Origin: Pseudomonas alkylphenolica
GTDB taxonomy: Bacteria; Pseudomonadota; Gammaproteobacteria; Pseudomonadales; Pseudomonadaceae
Length of the DNA stretch: 64,000 bases
NCBI RefSeq assembly: GCF_016009175.1
Contig: NZ_JADUCM010000023.1
Coordinates: 30,411 to 94,410 of the forward strand
Direction: 5' to 3'
The notes beneath the pieces were generated by a model that saw only the letters and a list, made by a program, of their open reading frames with translations, had not been told where the DNA came from and did not search any database. The position numbers were made by a program, and so were the translations under genes. Shown one piece after another: positions 1 to 8,538 of the stretch. Within the stretch, counting starts at the first letter, position 1; every line of letters starts with the position of its first letter.

Positions 1-168
1 ATGCTCACATTGGCCTGCTGCCGGCGGTGTTTACGACATCTCTTTTCGTACAGTTCCTAGTCACTGCGGTCTAGCCACCAGAATATCGGCACTCATTGCA
101 ATTTGACATCACTGTAAGCAAGAATCGGATCCAAATATGTCTGAATTGGTCATTTGCTAGGGGTGGTA
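1..168. other. Left edge of window, non-coding
   Basis: No convincing gene is seen here. A TTGACA hexamer lies at 103-108, which could be a -35 box for the gene starting at 169, but no good -10 hexamer sits at the usual distance. The first gene therefore probably has its promoter here, but it cannot be fixed by eye. Confidence 0.4.
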
Positions 169-1884
169 ATGAGCAGGATTGGCGTCAACTCAATCACGGT
201 GCGGCTACTGAAGCCGAACCTAGATCCAGAGGATGGCCTCAGCCCGAAATATGGGCCAAGCGGCGCTAAGGAGTTGAAGGGGCAGGACTGGGAGGGTAGC
301 GGAGAAGGCATCCTCTACTACGGCCAGGTGTATGACCGAACCCCTGAATGGCTGGCCCTGCTCGAGCCTCACATCTCCGACCCTTTCGGAAGCCTGCACT
401 CTAGTGGTTCCGCAGCCATCCTCTTTTTGTACGTACAAAAACGCTGGATGGCCCTTTGTTTTGGCTATGCCCACCTCGCGCTGGAGGAAGATGCCTTCGT
501 TCACCAATTTGGACTGAAGGTGGCGCTCAACACTGTGCCGCGAGGTAGCTTGCTTAGCCTCGATCTCGCCACGCCCGACGCTGTGACATTTCAGAAGCGG
601 ATACAAGCTAGCAAACTTTCAGATTTCAGCCAGTTTGGTATGGATACACTGCGAGACTTGGCCAGGGTGGCGGGCGGTCAGCCCAGTGACGATGGATTTG
701 CCAAGTTTGTTGCCGGCAGAGACGCACTAAGCCTGGACGCACCGCTGGCTCCTTCCGAGTTTCACGACAAGTGCGCAGAAATTCTGAAGGCTTATAAGTC
801 AATCGCTTACAAGCGCGATTACGCTTGGTTTGACAACGTCAGGGAGGAGACCAGTTCTGAGCGGCTGAAGATCCTGGATCGGCAGCTCTATAGCGAGATT
901 CGTGCGATCCGCGGAGGCGCCAACAGCCTATTGCACATGTCCCCTCCAGAGATCCTTGATTACCAAGAGGGCGCAGAACTGGGGTACACCGGTTTTGGTA
1001 GCCGCAAGTGCGAGTTCACCAAGCTATCCATCACCGATTACGTGGACGAGCTAAATCGGCTGACCTGCACTCAAACGATGGAGGTCATGAAGTCCTCACA
1101 CCGGGTTCGTTCCGTGAGCCAAAAGTCTGGCGAACCGATTGGCTGGAAGGTTTATGACTGCCTGAACTGGGAGTGCACGCTAACCAAGCCGACGCGGACG
1201 CACTACGTGCTATTTGCAGGAAAATGGTACGAAATTTCCGCAACCTTCAAAGATCTGGTCGAAAAACATTTCGATAGCATTCCGGATTTCAGCATCATCG
1301 GTCGAACCTCATGTCTGAACGAAGAAGAGCTGATTGCGGACATCACTGCTAAGCGTCCCGACTTGATCAAGCTAGACCGTACCAAAATCAATCCCGAGGG
1401 CGTCACTGCGGGCAACCTTGAGCCTTGTGACTTCTACTCAAACGACAAGATATTCATCCATTTGAAGGATGGCGGTTCATCAGGACCCATCAGCCACCTG
1501 TGGATGCAAGGTGTGGTCAGTGCTGAGGCCTTCGTGGCAGATAGCAAATTCCGCACGAAGCTGAAGGACACCGTCTCGAAGACCAAGGGTGGAAGCGCAT
1601 TTTTGAAGTCACTCCCGGACGGGCGAAAATCTGACTTCAATCGTAGTGACTACACCGTGGTGTACGGAATCATGCGGCCACCCTATAAAGGCGGCTCTTT
1701 GGGAATCCCGTTCTTCAGCAAAGTTAGCTTCATGGCAGCCTGTGATCGACTGCGACGCACGGGTATGAAGATCGGCAAAGAGCTGATCGAGAAAATTTCA
1801 CCTACGTCAGGTGCGTCAACCAAGACGAAAAAAGCAACGACCGCTACTAAGGCAGGCGCCGCGAAGCCCTCCAAAGCGCCTTGA
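169..1884 (+). CDS. TIGR04141/DUF6119-like sporadically distributed protein
   Basis: A 571-residue protein of unknown function. It resembles the TIGR04141/DUF6119 family: an N-terminal strand of the type SITVRLLK, then the block around FGLKVALN, then a conserved stretch in which residues like SDFSQFGMDTLRDLARV follow. These blocks are how I recognise the family; no search was run. No ATPase, nuclease or membrane segment is evident. The last 30 residues are a low-complexity Lys/Ala/Thr tail that could contact nucleic acid. A TTG at 154 is an alternative start, but ATG at 169 is preferred because AGGGG lies five bases upstream. It is followed after 168 bp by the condensin-like operon on the same strand, so it may be an accessory or sensor component of it. 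TIGR04141 proteins are patchy in distribution and often sit in mobile regions; a role in defence here is inference. Confidence 0.7.
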   Translation: MSRIGVNSITVRLLKPNLDPEDGLSPKYGPSGAKELKGQDWEGSGEGILYYGQVYDRTPEWLALLEPHISDPFGSLHSSGSAAILFLYVQKRWMALCFGYAHLALEEDAFVHQFGLKVALNTVPRGSLLSLDLATPDAVTFQKRIQASKLSDFSQFGMDTLRDLARVAGGQPSDDGFAKFVAGRDALSLDAPLAPSEFHDKCAEILKAYKSIAYKRDYAWFDNVREETSSERLKILDRQLYSEIRAIRGGANSLLHMSPPEILDYQEGAELGYTGFGSRKCEFTKLSITDYVDELNRLTCTQTMEVMKSSHRVRSVSQKSGEPIGWKVYDCLNWECTLTKPTRTHYVLFAGKWYEISATFKDLVEKHFDSIPDFSIIGRTSCLNEEELIADITAKRPDLIKLDRTKINPEGVTAGNLEPCDFYSNDKIFIHLKDGGSSGPISHLWMQGVVSAEAFVADSKFRTKLKDTVSKTKGGSAFLKSLPDGRKSDFNRSDYTVVYGIMRPPYKGGSLGIPFFSKVSFMAACDRLRRTGMKIGKELIEKISPTSGASTKTKKATTATKAGAAKPSKAP

Positions 1885-2052
1885 AACCCTCAATGAGCTC
1901 GCCGGTGGGCACCGCTTCCCTTCAGATAGAACGACCCACTCACTGCTCGTTCACGTTTATACATTCCCTAACCTGGTCGCCATCCAAACGACCATCCACT
2001 CGTGTGGACTCGCCTGGTGCTAGCAGGACTTGGGTACGGCAAAGGAGTTGCG
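1885..2052. other. Gap between the DUF6119-like gene and the SMC operon
   Basis: 168 bp with no recognisable gene or strong hairpin. It is long enough to hold a separate promoter for the SMC-like operon, so the first gene need not be cotranscribed. The last bases carry the AAGGAG ribosome binding site of the gene at 2053. Confidence 0.4.
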
Positions 2053-5000
2053 ATGAATATTGAAACACATAACGCTGATCTCGACCTCCTGGTACCAGAG
2101 GACGTAATGGCCGAGGAGCCGCCACTGCCGGCCTGGGAGCAAATTGAACCGCCGCAGAGCGCGCCGGAGGCGCTCTTCCGACTGATGAACATCCATCTCA
2201 TCGATTCGCTCTCCCGCGGGCGTGTTCAGACGATGGGTATTGATGGTGGCATGGCGCTGACCGGGCGCAACGGCCGAGGCAAGACCTCCCTCCTCTCTTT
2301 GGCGCTGCTCTTCGCCGGCGTTGAACCCCGCGACGTGGTTTCGCAAGGTAAGGATTCGTTCATCGACTACTACCTACCGAACCAGACTTCCTACCTCGTG
2401 TATGAGTATGAACGTCCCGATAGTACCCGCCGGCTCGTGGTCGTGCTCAGCAACTCTACCGCCGACAAGATCCGTTTTAGGTTCGTGAACAGCCATTTCC
2501 GACGTGACATGTTCGTCACCGATGACGGCCAGTTTGTACTCAATAAGGAGTTCCGCCAGCGCCTGATCTACCTGAAAATCCCCCATGCTGACAGACTGGT
2601 GGATACGTACATCGATTACAGGGCCATCATTCAGGGATGGCAGCCGCCGCACGTAGACCCTACGCATAGGCGCTATTTGCTTGGGATGTCGGACATGTAC
2701 GGATTCACTACCTACAACCGTCCTTTGCGGCATCTTGAGAAGCTCACCAAGGGTATGTTCTCTCGAAAGGCCAATTTTGATGATCTCCAGCAGGTGGTTG
2801 CCGACTGGGTTTTCGAAGGCAAACCTTCCGCCAGCATCCAAACAGAGCGCAAGCGTGTAGAAAACTGGCCGCGAGACTACAACGCCTACCAAAGCATCAA
2901 GAACATTACCCCGCTGGTTGATGAGGCCAGGGAGCACCGAGCGAAACTCGAAGCCGCTGAGGATGCCATTCGAGAGGTCAAGGAAAAGTTCATCTTCCTT
3001 CAAGACCATCTTCGCTTCTCAAAAGCCCAGCGAGAGAGCGAAGAGTCCCTCAAGCAAACGTATCTTGAGCAAGAAGCTGTTGCCCATGAAGCGAATGCCC
3101 TGGAAATCACCAGGGCCATTCATAGCGCCAAGGCTGATATCGAATCTTACGATCGTAATCTCACTGAAATCGAAAGTACCCGCCAAGATTACGAAAGCAA
3201 GGGGGTCGAGGAAAAGCGCGCACGTGCGGCTCAGAAAGCAGTTTTTGAGGACGCGCTCAGAAGTGTAAATACCAAACTGGATCTGGCCCTCGGCGCAGCG
3301 AGAGAGGTCAAGGCCAAATACGAGAAGCAGATCAACGAGGAAACCAAGCTACACAACGATTTCCACGCTGCTGCCATCGAGAAAACCAACACTCTTCGCG
3401 AACAGGCCCGGGACGCCGTGGCCAAGCTCGAAGAAGCATGTGAAGACGCCCTAAAAGTGCTGGACGACTCATCAGCCGATGAGCTTGCCAGGCTTGTGCT
3501 AGAGCTACAACAACGCCATGGCGACATGGGACGAGCTCAGGCGTACGTCGCCAATCCTTCCGTAGACCCCTCAATTCAGCATGAAATCGATAAGAGAGAC
3601 ATCGAGCTCAGGGACGCAAACAAAGCCATCGGTGCCGCCCACGCAGGTGTCGCGGCGAAGCAGCGTGTCGTCAACGATCTGCAGGCCCAGTCTTCCAAAT
3701 ACGATCTGACGATCGAGGCTGTGAAACACTCAATCGGCAAACAAAAAGACCTGATTGCCCAGATCCGACAAGCTCATGAACCTGAACAGGATAGCCTTCT
3801 CGCGTTTCTACGAACCAATCGTCCAGATTGGTCACAAGACATCGCCAAAGTCATAAACCCCGATCTCCTCCACCGTAACGATCTTCACCCCCAGCTGACA
3901 GCCATATCTGAAAGCCTCTACGGGATCGCACTTGAGCTGGAATATGTCGATGCAGCTGACGAGGCAGATGAGTCGAAGCTTCGTGAAAAGCTTGAGGATG
4001 CCAACCAAGCCTTGATGGCGTTTGAAGCTCAGTTAGAACGCGCCGTTAATCAGCAGGTCGAGCTACGCAAAGAAGTTAAGACAGCATCCGAAGATCTATC
4101 GCTGGCGCACTCAGGCCTGACGAAGGCTAGATCAACGGCCCAAGGTTTGGAGAGACAAGTCGACGAGCTTAAAAAGCAGCTTCGTGAGTCACTGGACGAA
4201 GCTCGCCAGCTTGCTCAGGCGCAATTGGCAGAATGCGAGCGCCTCCTCGGTCATGCTCAGAAAGTTCACGATGATCTGATCCAGCGTATCGCAAGTAAGA
4301 AGGCTGCCATCACCCACCAATGTAAACAGGACATCTCGGCCGTCAACACTCGGCTTGGTTCTGGAGTTCGTGATATTCAAGCTGGCGTTGATGCTCACAA
4401 GAGTACCCGCGACACCAGCATCAAGTTCTATTTGGACCAACAGAATAAAGAACTCGCTGGCGAAGGCGCCGACGTGAACGTGATCACCGCCCTCGAGGGC
4501 GAGCGTGATGACCTAAGGAAGACGCTTGATGAGATCAGCTCATGGAGCGAGCTCTTGTCCATGTGGCAAATCTGGAAAAACCAGATCTTCCCGCAGATCC
4601 CGGTGCTCCAGGCTAAGATGGAGCAAAGCCAGGCAGACTTCGCACGAGACACCACTCGTTTAGAAGAGACTACAGCGGCCTGGCTACGAAAACGGCAGCA
4701 GGTACTCGACGCTATCAAAGAGTGTCGATCAGCTATCATAAGCATCGATGGGCAATTGATGATTGTCGCTACCTGTCTTGAGGAACGACTCAAAGCCTAC
4801 GAATCCACCGGTCGCCATAATTCGTACGACACCGCATGGGAAGCCCTACCCTTGAGGGCTGCGATGGTCGCATTTCAGCAGCAGATCACTGAAGCTGAGA
4901 CACAGCTGCGGAAGCTTACTTTCAAAATGCGCCACGCTTTCCTCGACGTGCCGAACGCTGCTCCGTCGACTTACTTCCAAGATCGCCTCCACAACATCCG

Positions 5001-5835
5001 CACTGAAACTGGTGAGGATGTCGATGCCCGCGTGACCCTTCGAGTTGTCGAGGACTGGTTCGCCACTGAGCATGATAAGAGCCGGCGTCTTTTGGTCGCA
5101 GATGCCAAAACCATTTTCGGCGAAATCCAAGGCCTTCACCGTGAGCTGCAGACCTTCAACAAGAAACTCTCCAGCTTCAATACGTCCCTGCAAGAGCATC
5201 TGGAGCACAGCTCGACGGTCTTCGACAACCTCTCCGAACTGAAGATCTCCATCTACTCGGGTGTTGAAGAGCTCGACTATTGGTCTGTGATCAACAAAAT
5301 CACCAATGACCGGGAGGAATGGACGCAGGAGGACAGCCTGCCTAGCGTGGATGCCGTTGCCCATCTGAACGCGTTGCTCGCGATCTGGGATGGCAATCGT
5401 GGCATCAATGCTCAATTCAAATCGTTGGTCAGTATCCGCGGCTCCGTGCGGGAACAGGGCAACTTCCGGCAGTTCCGCAATCGTACTGAACTCGAAAACA
5501 TCTCGTCGAACGGTCTCAGTTACCTGGTGCTCATCATCCTGTTCCTGGGTTTCATTGGTAAGGTTCGGGGCAACGCTCCTGTACAGCTGACCTGGTGTGT
5601 CGATGAGCTCAAGGCGATTGATGCCGAGAACATCGTGTCGCTCTGCAACTACCTAGGCCAAAACAGAATCACTCTGTGCACCGCTTTCCCCGATCCTGAC
5701 GCTGAGACGCTGATGCTGTTTGAACACAAGTACAAATTGGATGCTGAACGACGCTTGGTGCATTGCGAACTCGCCTTGGAAAACGACGCAACCGATGACG
5801 GTGAGCTTGAGCTTGCCTGGGAGGACGGCGAATGA
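2053..5835 (+). CDS. SMC/MukB-like condensin ATPase (MksB/JetC-like)
   Basis: A 1260-residue SMC-type ATPase. Walker A is GRNGRGKT at residues 71-78. The middle of the protein (about 290-1060) is rich in Glu, Lys, Gln and Ala with heptad-like spacing, as expected for two coiled-coil arms. A divergent signature segment SSNGLSYL is near residue 1151 and a Walker B-like strand ends in LTWCVDE near 1184-1185. This head-coil-coil-head layout and the partner genes indicate the motor subunit of a MukBEF/MksBEF/Wadjet-type loop-extruding complex. The signature lacks the classic SGG and is a divergent version. ATG at 2053 is chosen because AAGGAG lies seven bases upstream; an in-frame start at 2002 has no such site. 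Its stop overlaps the next start by four bases (ATGA), so the two are translationally coupled. Family assignment is firm at the SMC level, less so for the exact subgroup. Confidence 0.85.
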   Translation: MNIETHNADLDLLVPEDVMAEEPPLPAWEQIEPPQSAPEALFRLMNIHLIDSLSRGRVQTMGIDGGMALTGRNGRGKTSLLSLALLFAGVEPRDVVSQGKDSFIDYYLPNQTSYLVYEYERPDSTRRLVVVLSNSTADKIRFRFVNSHFRRDMFVTDDGQFVLNKEFRQRLIYLKIPHADRLVDTYIDYRAIIQGWQPPHVDPTHRRYLLGMSDMYGFTTYNRPLRHLEKLTKGMFSRKANFDDLQQVVADWVFEGKPSASIQTERKRVENWPRDYNAYQSIKNITPLVDEAREHRAKLEAAEDAIREVKEKFIFLQDHLRFSKAQRESEESLKQTYLEQEAVAHEANALEITRAIHSAKADIESYDRNLTEIESTRQDYESKGVEEKRARAAQKAVFEDALRSVNTKLDLALGAAREVKAKYEKQINEETKLHNDFHAAAIEKTNTLREQARDAVAKLEEACEDALKVLDDSSADELARLVLELQQRHGDMGRAQAYVANPSVDPSIQHEIDKRDIELRDANKAIGAAHAGVAAKQRVVNDLQAQSSKYDLTIEAVKHSIGKQKDLIAQIRQAHEPEQDSLLAFLRTNRPDWSQDIAKVINPDLLHRNDLHPQLTAISESLYGIALELEYVDAADEADESKLREKLEDANQALMAFEAQLERAVNQQVELRKEVKTASEDLSLAHSGLTKARSTAQGLERQVDELKKQLRESLDEARQLAQAQLAECERLLGHAQKVHDDLIQRIASKKAAITHQCKQDISAVNTRLGSGVRDIQAGVDAHKSTRDTSIKFYLDQQNKELAGEGADVNVITALEGERDDLRKTLDEISSWSELLSMWQIWKNQIFPQIPVLQAKMEQSQADFARDTTRLEETTAAWLRKRQQVLDAIKECRSAIISIDGQLMIVATCLEERLKAYESTGRHNSYDTAWEALPLRAAMVAFQQQITEAETQLRKLTFKMRHAFLDVPNAAPSTYFQDRLHNIRTETGEDVDARVTLRVVEDWFATEHDKSRRLLVADAKTIFGEIQGLHRELQTFNKKLSSFNTSLQEHLEHSSTVFDNLSELKISIYSGVEELDYWSVINKITNDREEWTQEDSLPSVDAVAHLNALLAIWDGNRGINAQFKSLVSIRGSVREQGNFRQFRNRTELENISSNGLSYLVLIILFLGFIGKVRGNAPVQLTWCVDELKAIDAENIVSLCNYLGQNRITLCTAFPDPDAETLMLFEHKYKLDAERRLVHCELALENDATDDGELELAWEDGE

Positions 5836-6449
5836 GCACTTTTGCGCGGGTAGCGACTGCGCTCATGGAGGGCGGCTTCATCTGCCAGATTACCGACTAC
5901 GAAGGCCATCAGTTCCTGGCCAACTCGGTCAACCAAGGCGACGTTGATCAGTACCTCAGGCGCATAGATCTCAGGTTGACGACAACGCGAGACGGCGGTG
6001 CATTCTTTGCCGCACACGCTGACATCGGCGTGGAGGGGAAAAAAGATGCGAAAAAGCGCTTCACAGAGGTAAAAAATGTCCTGCGTCCCATGGTGTCTTT
6101 CCTTGAACTGGTGATGCGCATCACTGGGGATGATGAGTCTGTAGCTGCCGGCCAGGTTTTGAACCTCAATCAAATGATGGCCAGGATCTCTGAAAATCCC
6201 AGTCTATACCTACAGCTGCGGCAGACGACGATCGACATCAACACGAAGGATGGCTCCGATCGGGAGCGCCTGAACAAGATCGTCAAGCGCTTCCAGAATG
6301 AGGGGTACCTGCTCCTCGTCAATCCTGAGTCCGAGATCTTCATGTTCACTGGCCGCATCGAGTGGCTGATGGAAGCTATCGAGTACCTCATGCTGCACGA
6401 CGAGATCTCTGAAGAAGATAGCGAGTATGACAAGAGAGCCGAGTCATGA
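5832..6449 (+). CDS. MksE/JetB-like condensin subunit (DUF4194-like)
   Basis: A 205-residue soluble protein placed between the SMC ATPase and the kleisin-like gene. The pattern of helices followed by a stretch such as RFQNEGYLLLVNPESEIFMF resembles the winged-helix module of MukE/MksE/JetB proteins, which dimerise and bind the kleisin. Similarity at residue level is low, so the call rests on size, fold pattern and position in the operon. The start overlaps the upstream stop by four bases and its own stop overlaps the next start by four bases, showing tight coupling and probably fixed subunit ratios. Confidence 0.7.
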   Translation: MSTFARVATALMEGGFICQITDYEGHQFLANSVNQGDVDQYLRRIDLRLTTTRDGGAFFAAHADIGVEGKKDAKKRFTEVKNVLRPMVSFLELVMRITGDDESVAAGQVLNLNQMMARISENPSLYLQLRQTTIDINTKDGSDRERLNKIVKRFQNEGYLLLVNPESEIFMFTGRIEWLMEAIEYLMLHDEISEEDSEYDKRAES

Positions 6450-7684
6450 GCACGCTCGAAGAGTCGGTGGCCAGTCATCTTGAGCTCTTACATAAATATC
6501 GCAGGCTGATCTCACAGATGTACTCGACCGGGTATGTCACCCGGGATGATGAGAATGCTCGAGCGCTGACGAAGCTTCAGCAGATCAGAGCAGTGCGTAT
6601 CAACGCCGCAGTTGAGAACACCTACCGTCTCTCGCCTACCCTCAATCGTCTGCTGAACGAAGCAACCCATCGTGCTCGGAATTACGATATCTCGGCCGAT
6701 TTCGGTGAGCAGATGGCCCGTCTCATCAAACTGATGGACGACTACACCGACGCCTGCCTACAGAATCGTATCGATGACTCACTGCTCATTCAGGGTGATA
6801 TCGATGCGACCCTGTACGAGATGGCGGAGGCCATGAATGATTTCCTCCTCCATGTCCGCACAGCGGCAGAGAACAATTTCGGCAACGTTACGACCTATAA
6901 GGAGAAGGAAAAGCAGACCGAGCACTATCTCAACCAGCTTGAGCGGATCCTCAAGGCCCTGAGTATGTTCGATGGCGAAGCAATCCTAGACGAGCTGACG
7001 CCACCGGAGCGCGAGACACTGGAGGTTCTGTATCAGAGCCACATTTTGGACAAGCTTTCAGAGTGGCGCTCCAGGACAGTCGATATCATCCATGTGCTTA
7101 AGACCTATCTTTACAAAATCAGGACAGTCGCCCCTCGCGCGCGGCGCATTCGTGCGCTGCAGCTCTATCTTCAGAAGCATCCTGAGTACGAGGTGCGATC
7201 TCCAGATGAGTATCCTGAGATTCCGGAGTGGGCCTACCATCACGAGCCTCTGAAGATTCAGCTGGTGCCTGACTTGGGTGCACAAAACATCAGAGACTCA
7301 TTGGTCGATATCGCCAAGAGCATTGAAAAGGCGGTGGCTGTTCCCGTCAAAACCAGAAAGCCCGGCACGCCGGTCGATGAAGCGCCACCAAAAGCGGCGC
7401 TCATCAAAGGCTCGCCACTTGTAGTGGTCAGTCAGCGCCTTCTCAATGAGGCTGCCAAATCCCCCACCCCGATTTCGGCTGCTGGCTACTTCATACAGGC
7501 CGAGGAAACCATGGTGTTGGATCAGGAGTCGTGCATGATGTGCTTCCTCACGCTTGTCGAGAAACAGATCAATGCCAACGCCAAGATCATCAGGCGGCTG
7601 TCCATACAAAACGTTGCCAAGAATGAGGACGATACGCTCAGCGGGAACGTGATCATTGAGGATGTGCTGCTATGCCAACGCTAA
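6446..7684 (+). CDS. MksF/JetA-like kleisin subunit
   Basis: A 412-residue, largely helical, soluble protein. It has an N-terminal helical region, a central charged helical part and a C-terminal domain after a Pro/Ala-rich linker near residues 295-325. This is the layout expected of a MukF/MksF/JetA kleisin, whose two ends bridge the SMC heads. The gene is coupled to the MksE-like gene by an ATGA overlap and overlaps the Toprim gene downstream by 13 bases. In canonical Wadjet operons the kleisin comes first; here it is third. The assignment is by architecture and context. Confidence 0.65.
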   Translation: MSTLEESVASHLELLHKYRRLISQMYSTGYVTRDDENARALTKLQQIRAVRINAAVENTYRLSPTLNRLLNEATHRARNYDISADFGEQMARLIKLMDDYTDACLQNRIDDSLLIQGDIDATLYEMAEAMNDFLLHVRTAAENNFGNVTTYKEKEKQTEHYLNQLERILKALSMFDGEAILDELTPPERETLEVLYQSHILDKLSEWRSRTVDIIHVLKTYLYKIRTVAPRARRIRALQLYLQKHPEYEVRSPDEYPEIPEWAYHHEPLKIQLVPDLGAQNIRDSLVDIAKSIEKAVAVPVKTRKPGTPVDEAPPKAALIKGSPLVVVSQRLLNEAAKSPTPISAAGYFIQAEETMVLDQESCMMCFLTLVEKQINANAKIIRRLSIQNVAKNEDDTLSGNVIIEDVLLCQR

Positions 7685-8514
7685 CCCTCACCAAGAAGCT
7701 CCTGTCTATCTTCCAGTCAGAGGAGCAAGACTTTCGCCCAAGCAAAATGCTGAACGAGTTCTGTGAGGATTACAGCGTCGGCCACCGCGTCGGATCTGTT
7801 TGGCGATTCAGCCCAAGCCACAAGGCGAAGATCGCGATCTACCTTCAGAACGAGGCCAAGGTCGACCCAAACCAATCGCTAAATGCGTGGGAGGGGGAGT
7901 CACGACACGGCGCGCTAAAAAAAGGCGGTGATGAGAAGCTAACCACCAAACGCCTGCGTGGTAAGCGTGTAGCAGTGAAGGCCCTACCCGGTCGGCCATT
8001 ACTGCTAGGCCCTACCCCAATCAATCTCCCTCCAGGTGCAAGCTTGGATCTCGATCGCCATTGGGTGGTTGAGCACTGCGAGCACGACAGCGTGTTGCTT
8101 ATCGAGAACTGGGAAAACTTTGAACTTACCCATGAAACACCCTTTCTCCAGCAGGTGCCTGGCAATCCGCTAGTGGTATTTCGAGGTGCGCCAGGAAGCT
8201 ACAAAACGGATAGCAGCCAGGCGTTGTTGGCAGAGCTGAAGCTGCCAGTAGTAGCTTTCACTGATTATGATCCTGAGGGTATCTGTATTGCTGCCACCCT
8301 CCCCGGCTTCTCTCGGTATCTTGCACCTTCAGACGAGTGCCTTGAGGCACTCATGGGCGAGATCAGCACCGAGCATCGTTACCAGAAGCAGGTCGCAGGT
8401 AAGCTGGCCTTTCTCGATAGCTTGACTGACCCTGAGCTTGTCAGGGTTTATCAGCTCGTCCGCAAGGCGGGCAAGGCACTACCGCAGGAAAAGCTGATAG
8501 GCCTAGAACCGTAG
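7672..8514 (+). CDS. Toprim-fold JetD/MksG-like nuclease subunit
   Basis: A 280-residue protein that ends the condensin-like operon. The C-terminal half shows Toprim features: a strand followed by Glu145 in LLIENWENF, comparable with the ENxxxF motif of JetD/DUF2220 proteins, and Asp198/Asp200 in FTDYDPEG, the DxDxxG metal-binding motif of topoisomerase VI-type Toprim domains. In Wadjet/MksBEFG, this subunit cuts plasmid DNA that the condensin part has reeled in. The protein is much shorter than typical JetD (about 400 residues): the N-terminal 110 residues look like a small winged-helix module and the usual large arm domain seems absent. It overlaps the kleisin gene by 13 bases. The Toprim residues are seen directly; the role is from the family and context. 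Confidence 0.75.
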   Translation: MPTLTLTKKLLSIFQSEEQDFRPSKMLNEFCEDYSVGHRVGSVWRFSPSHKAKIAIYLQNEAKVDPNQSLNAWEGESRHGALKKGGDEKLTTKRLRGKRVAVKALPGRPLLLGPTPINLPPGASLDLDRHWVVEHCEHDSVLLIENWENFELTHETPFLQQVPGNPLVVFRGAPGSYKTDSSQALLAELKLPVVAFTDYDPEGICIAATLPGFSRYLAPSDECLEALMGEISTEHRYQKQVAGKLAFLDSLTDPELVRVYQLVRKAGKALPQEKLIGLEP

Positions 8515-8538
8515 GCGCTGATGAGGCGCCAACAGTCC

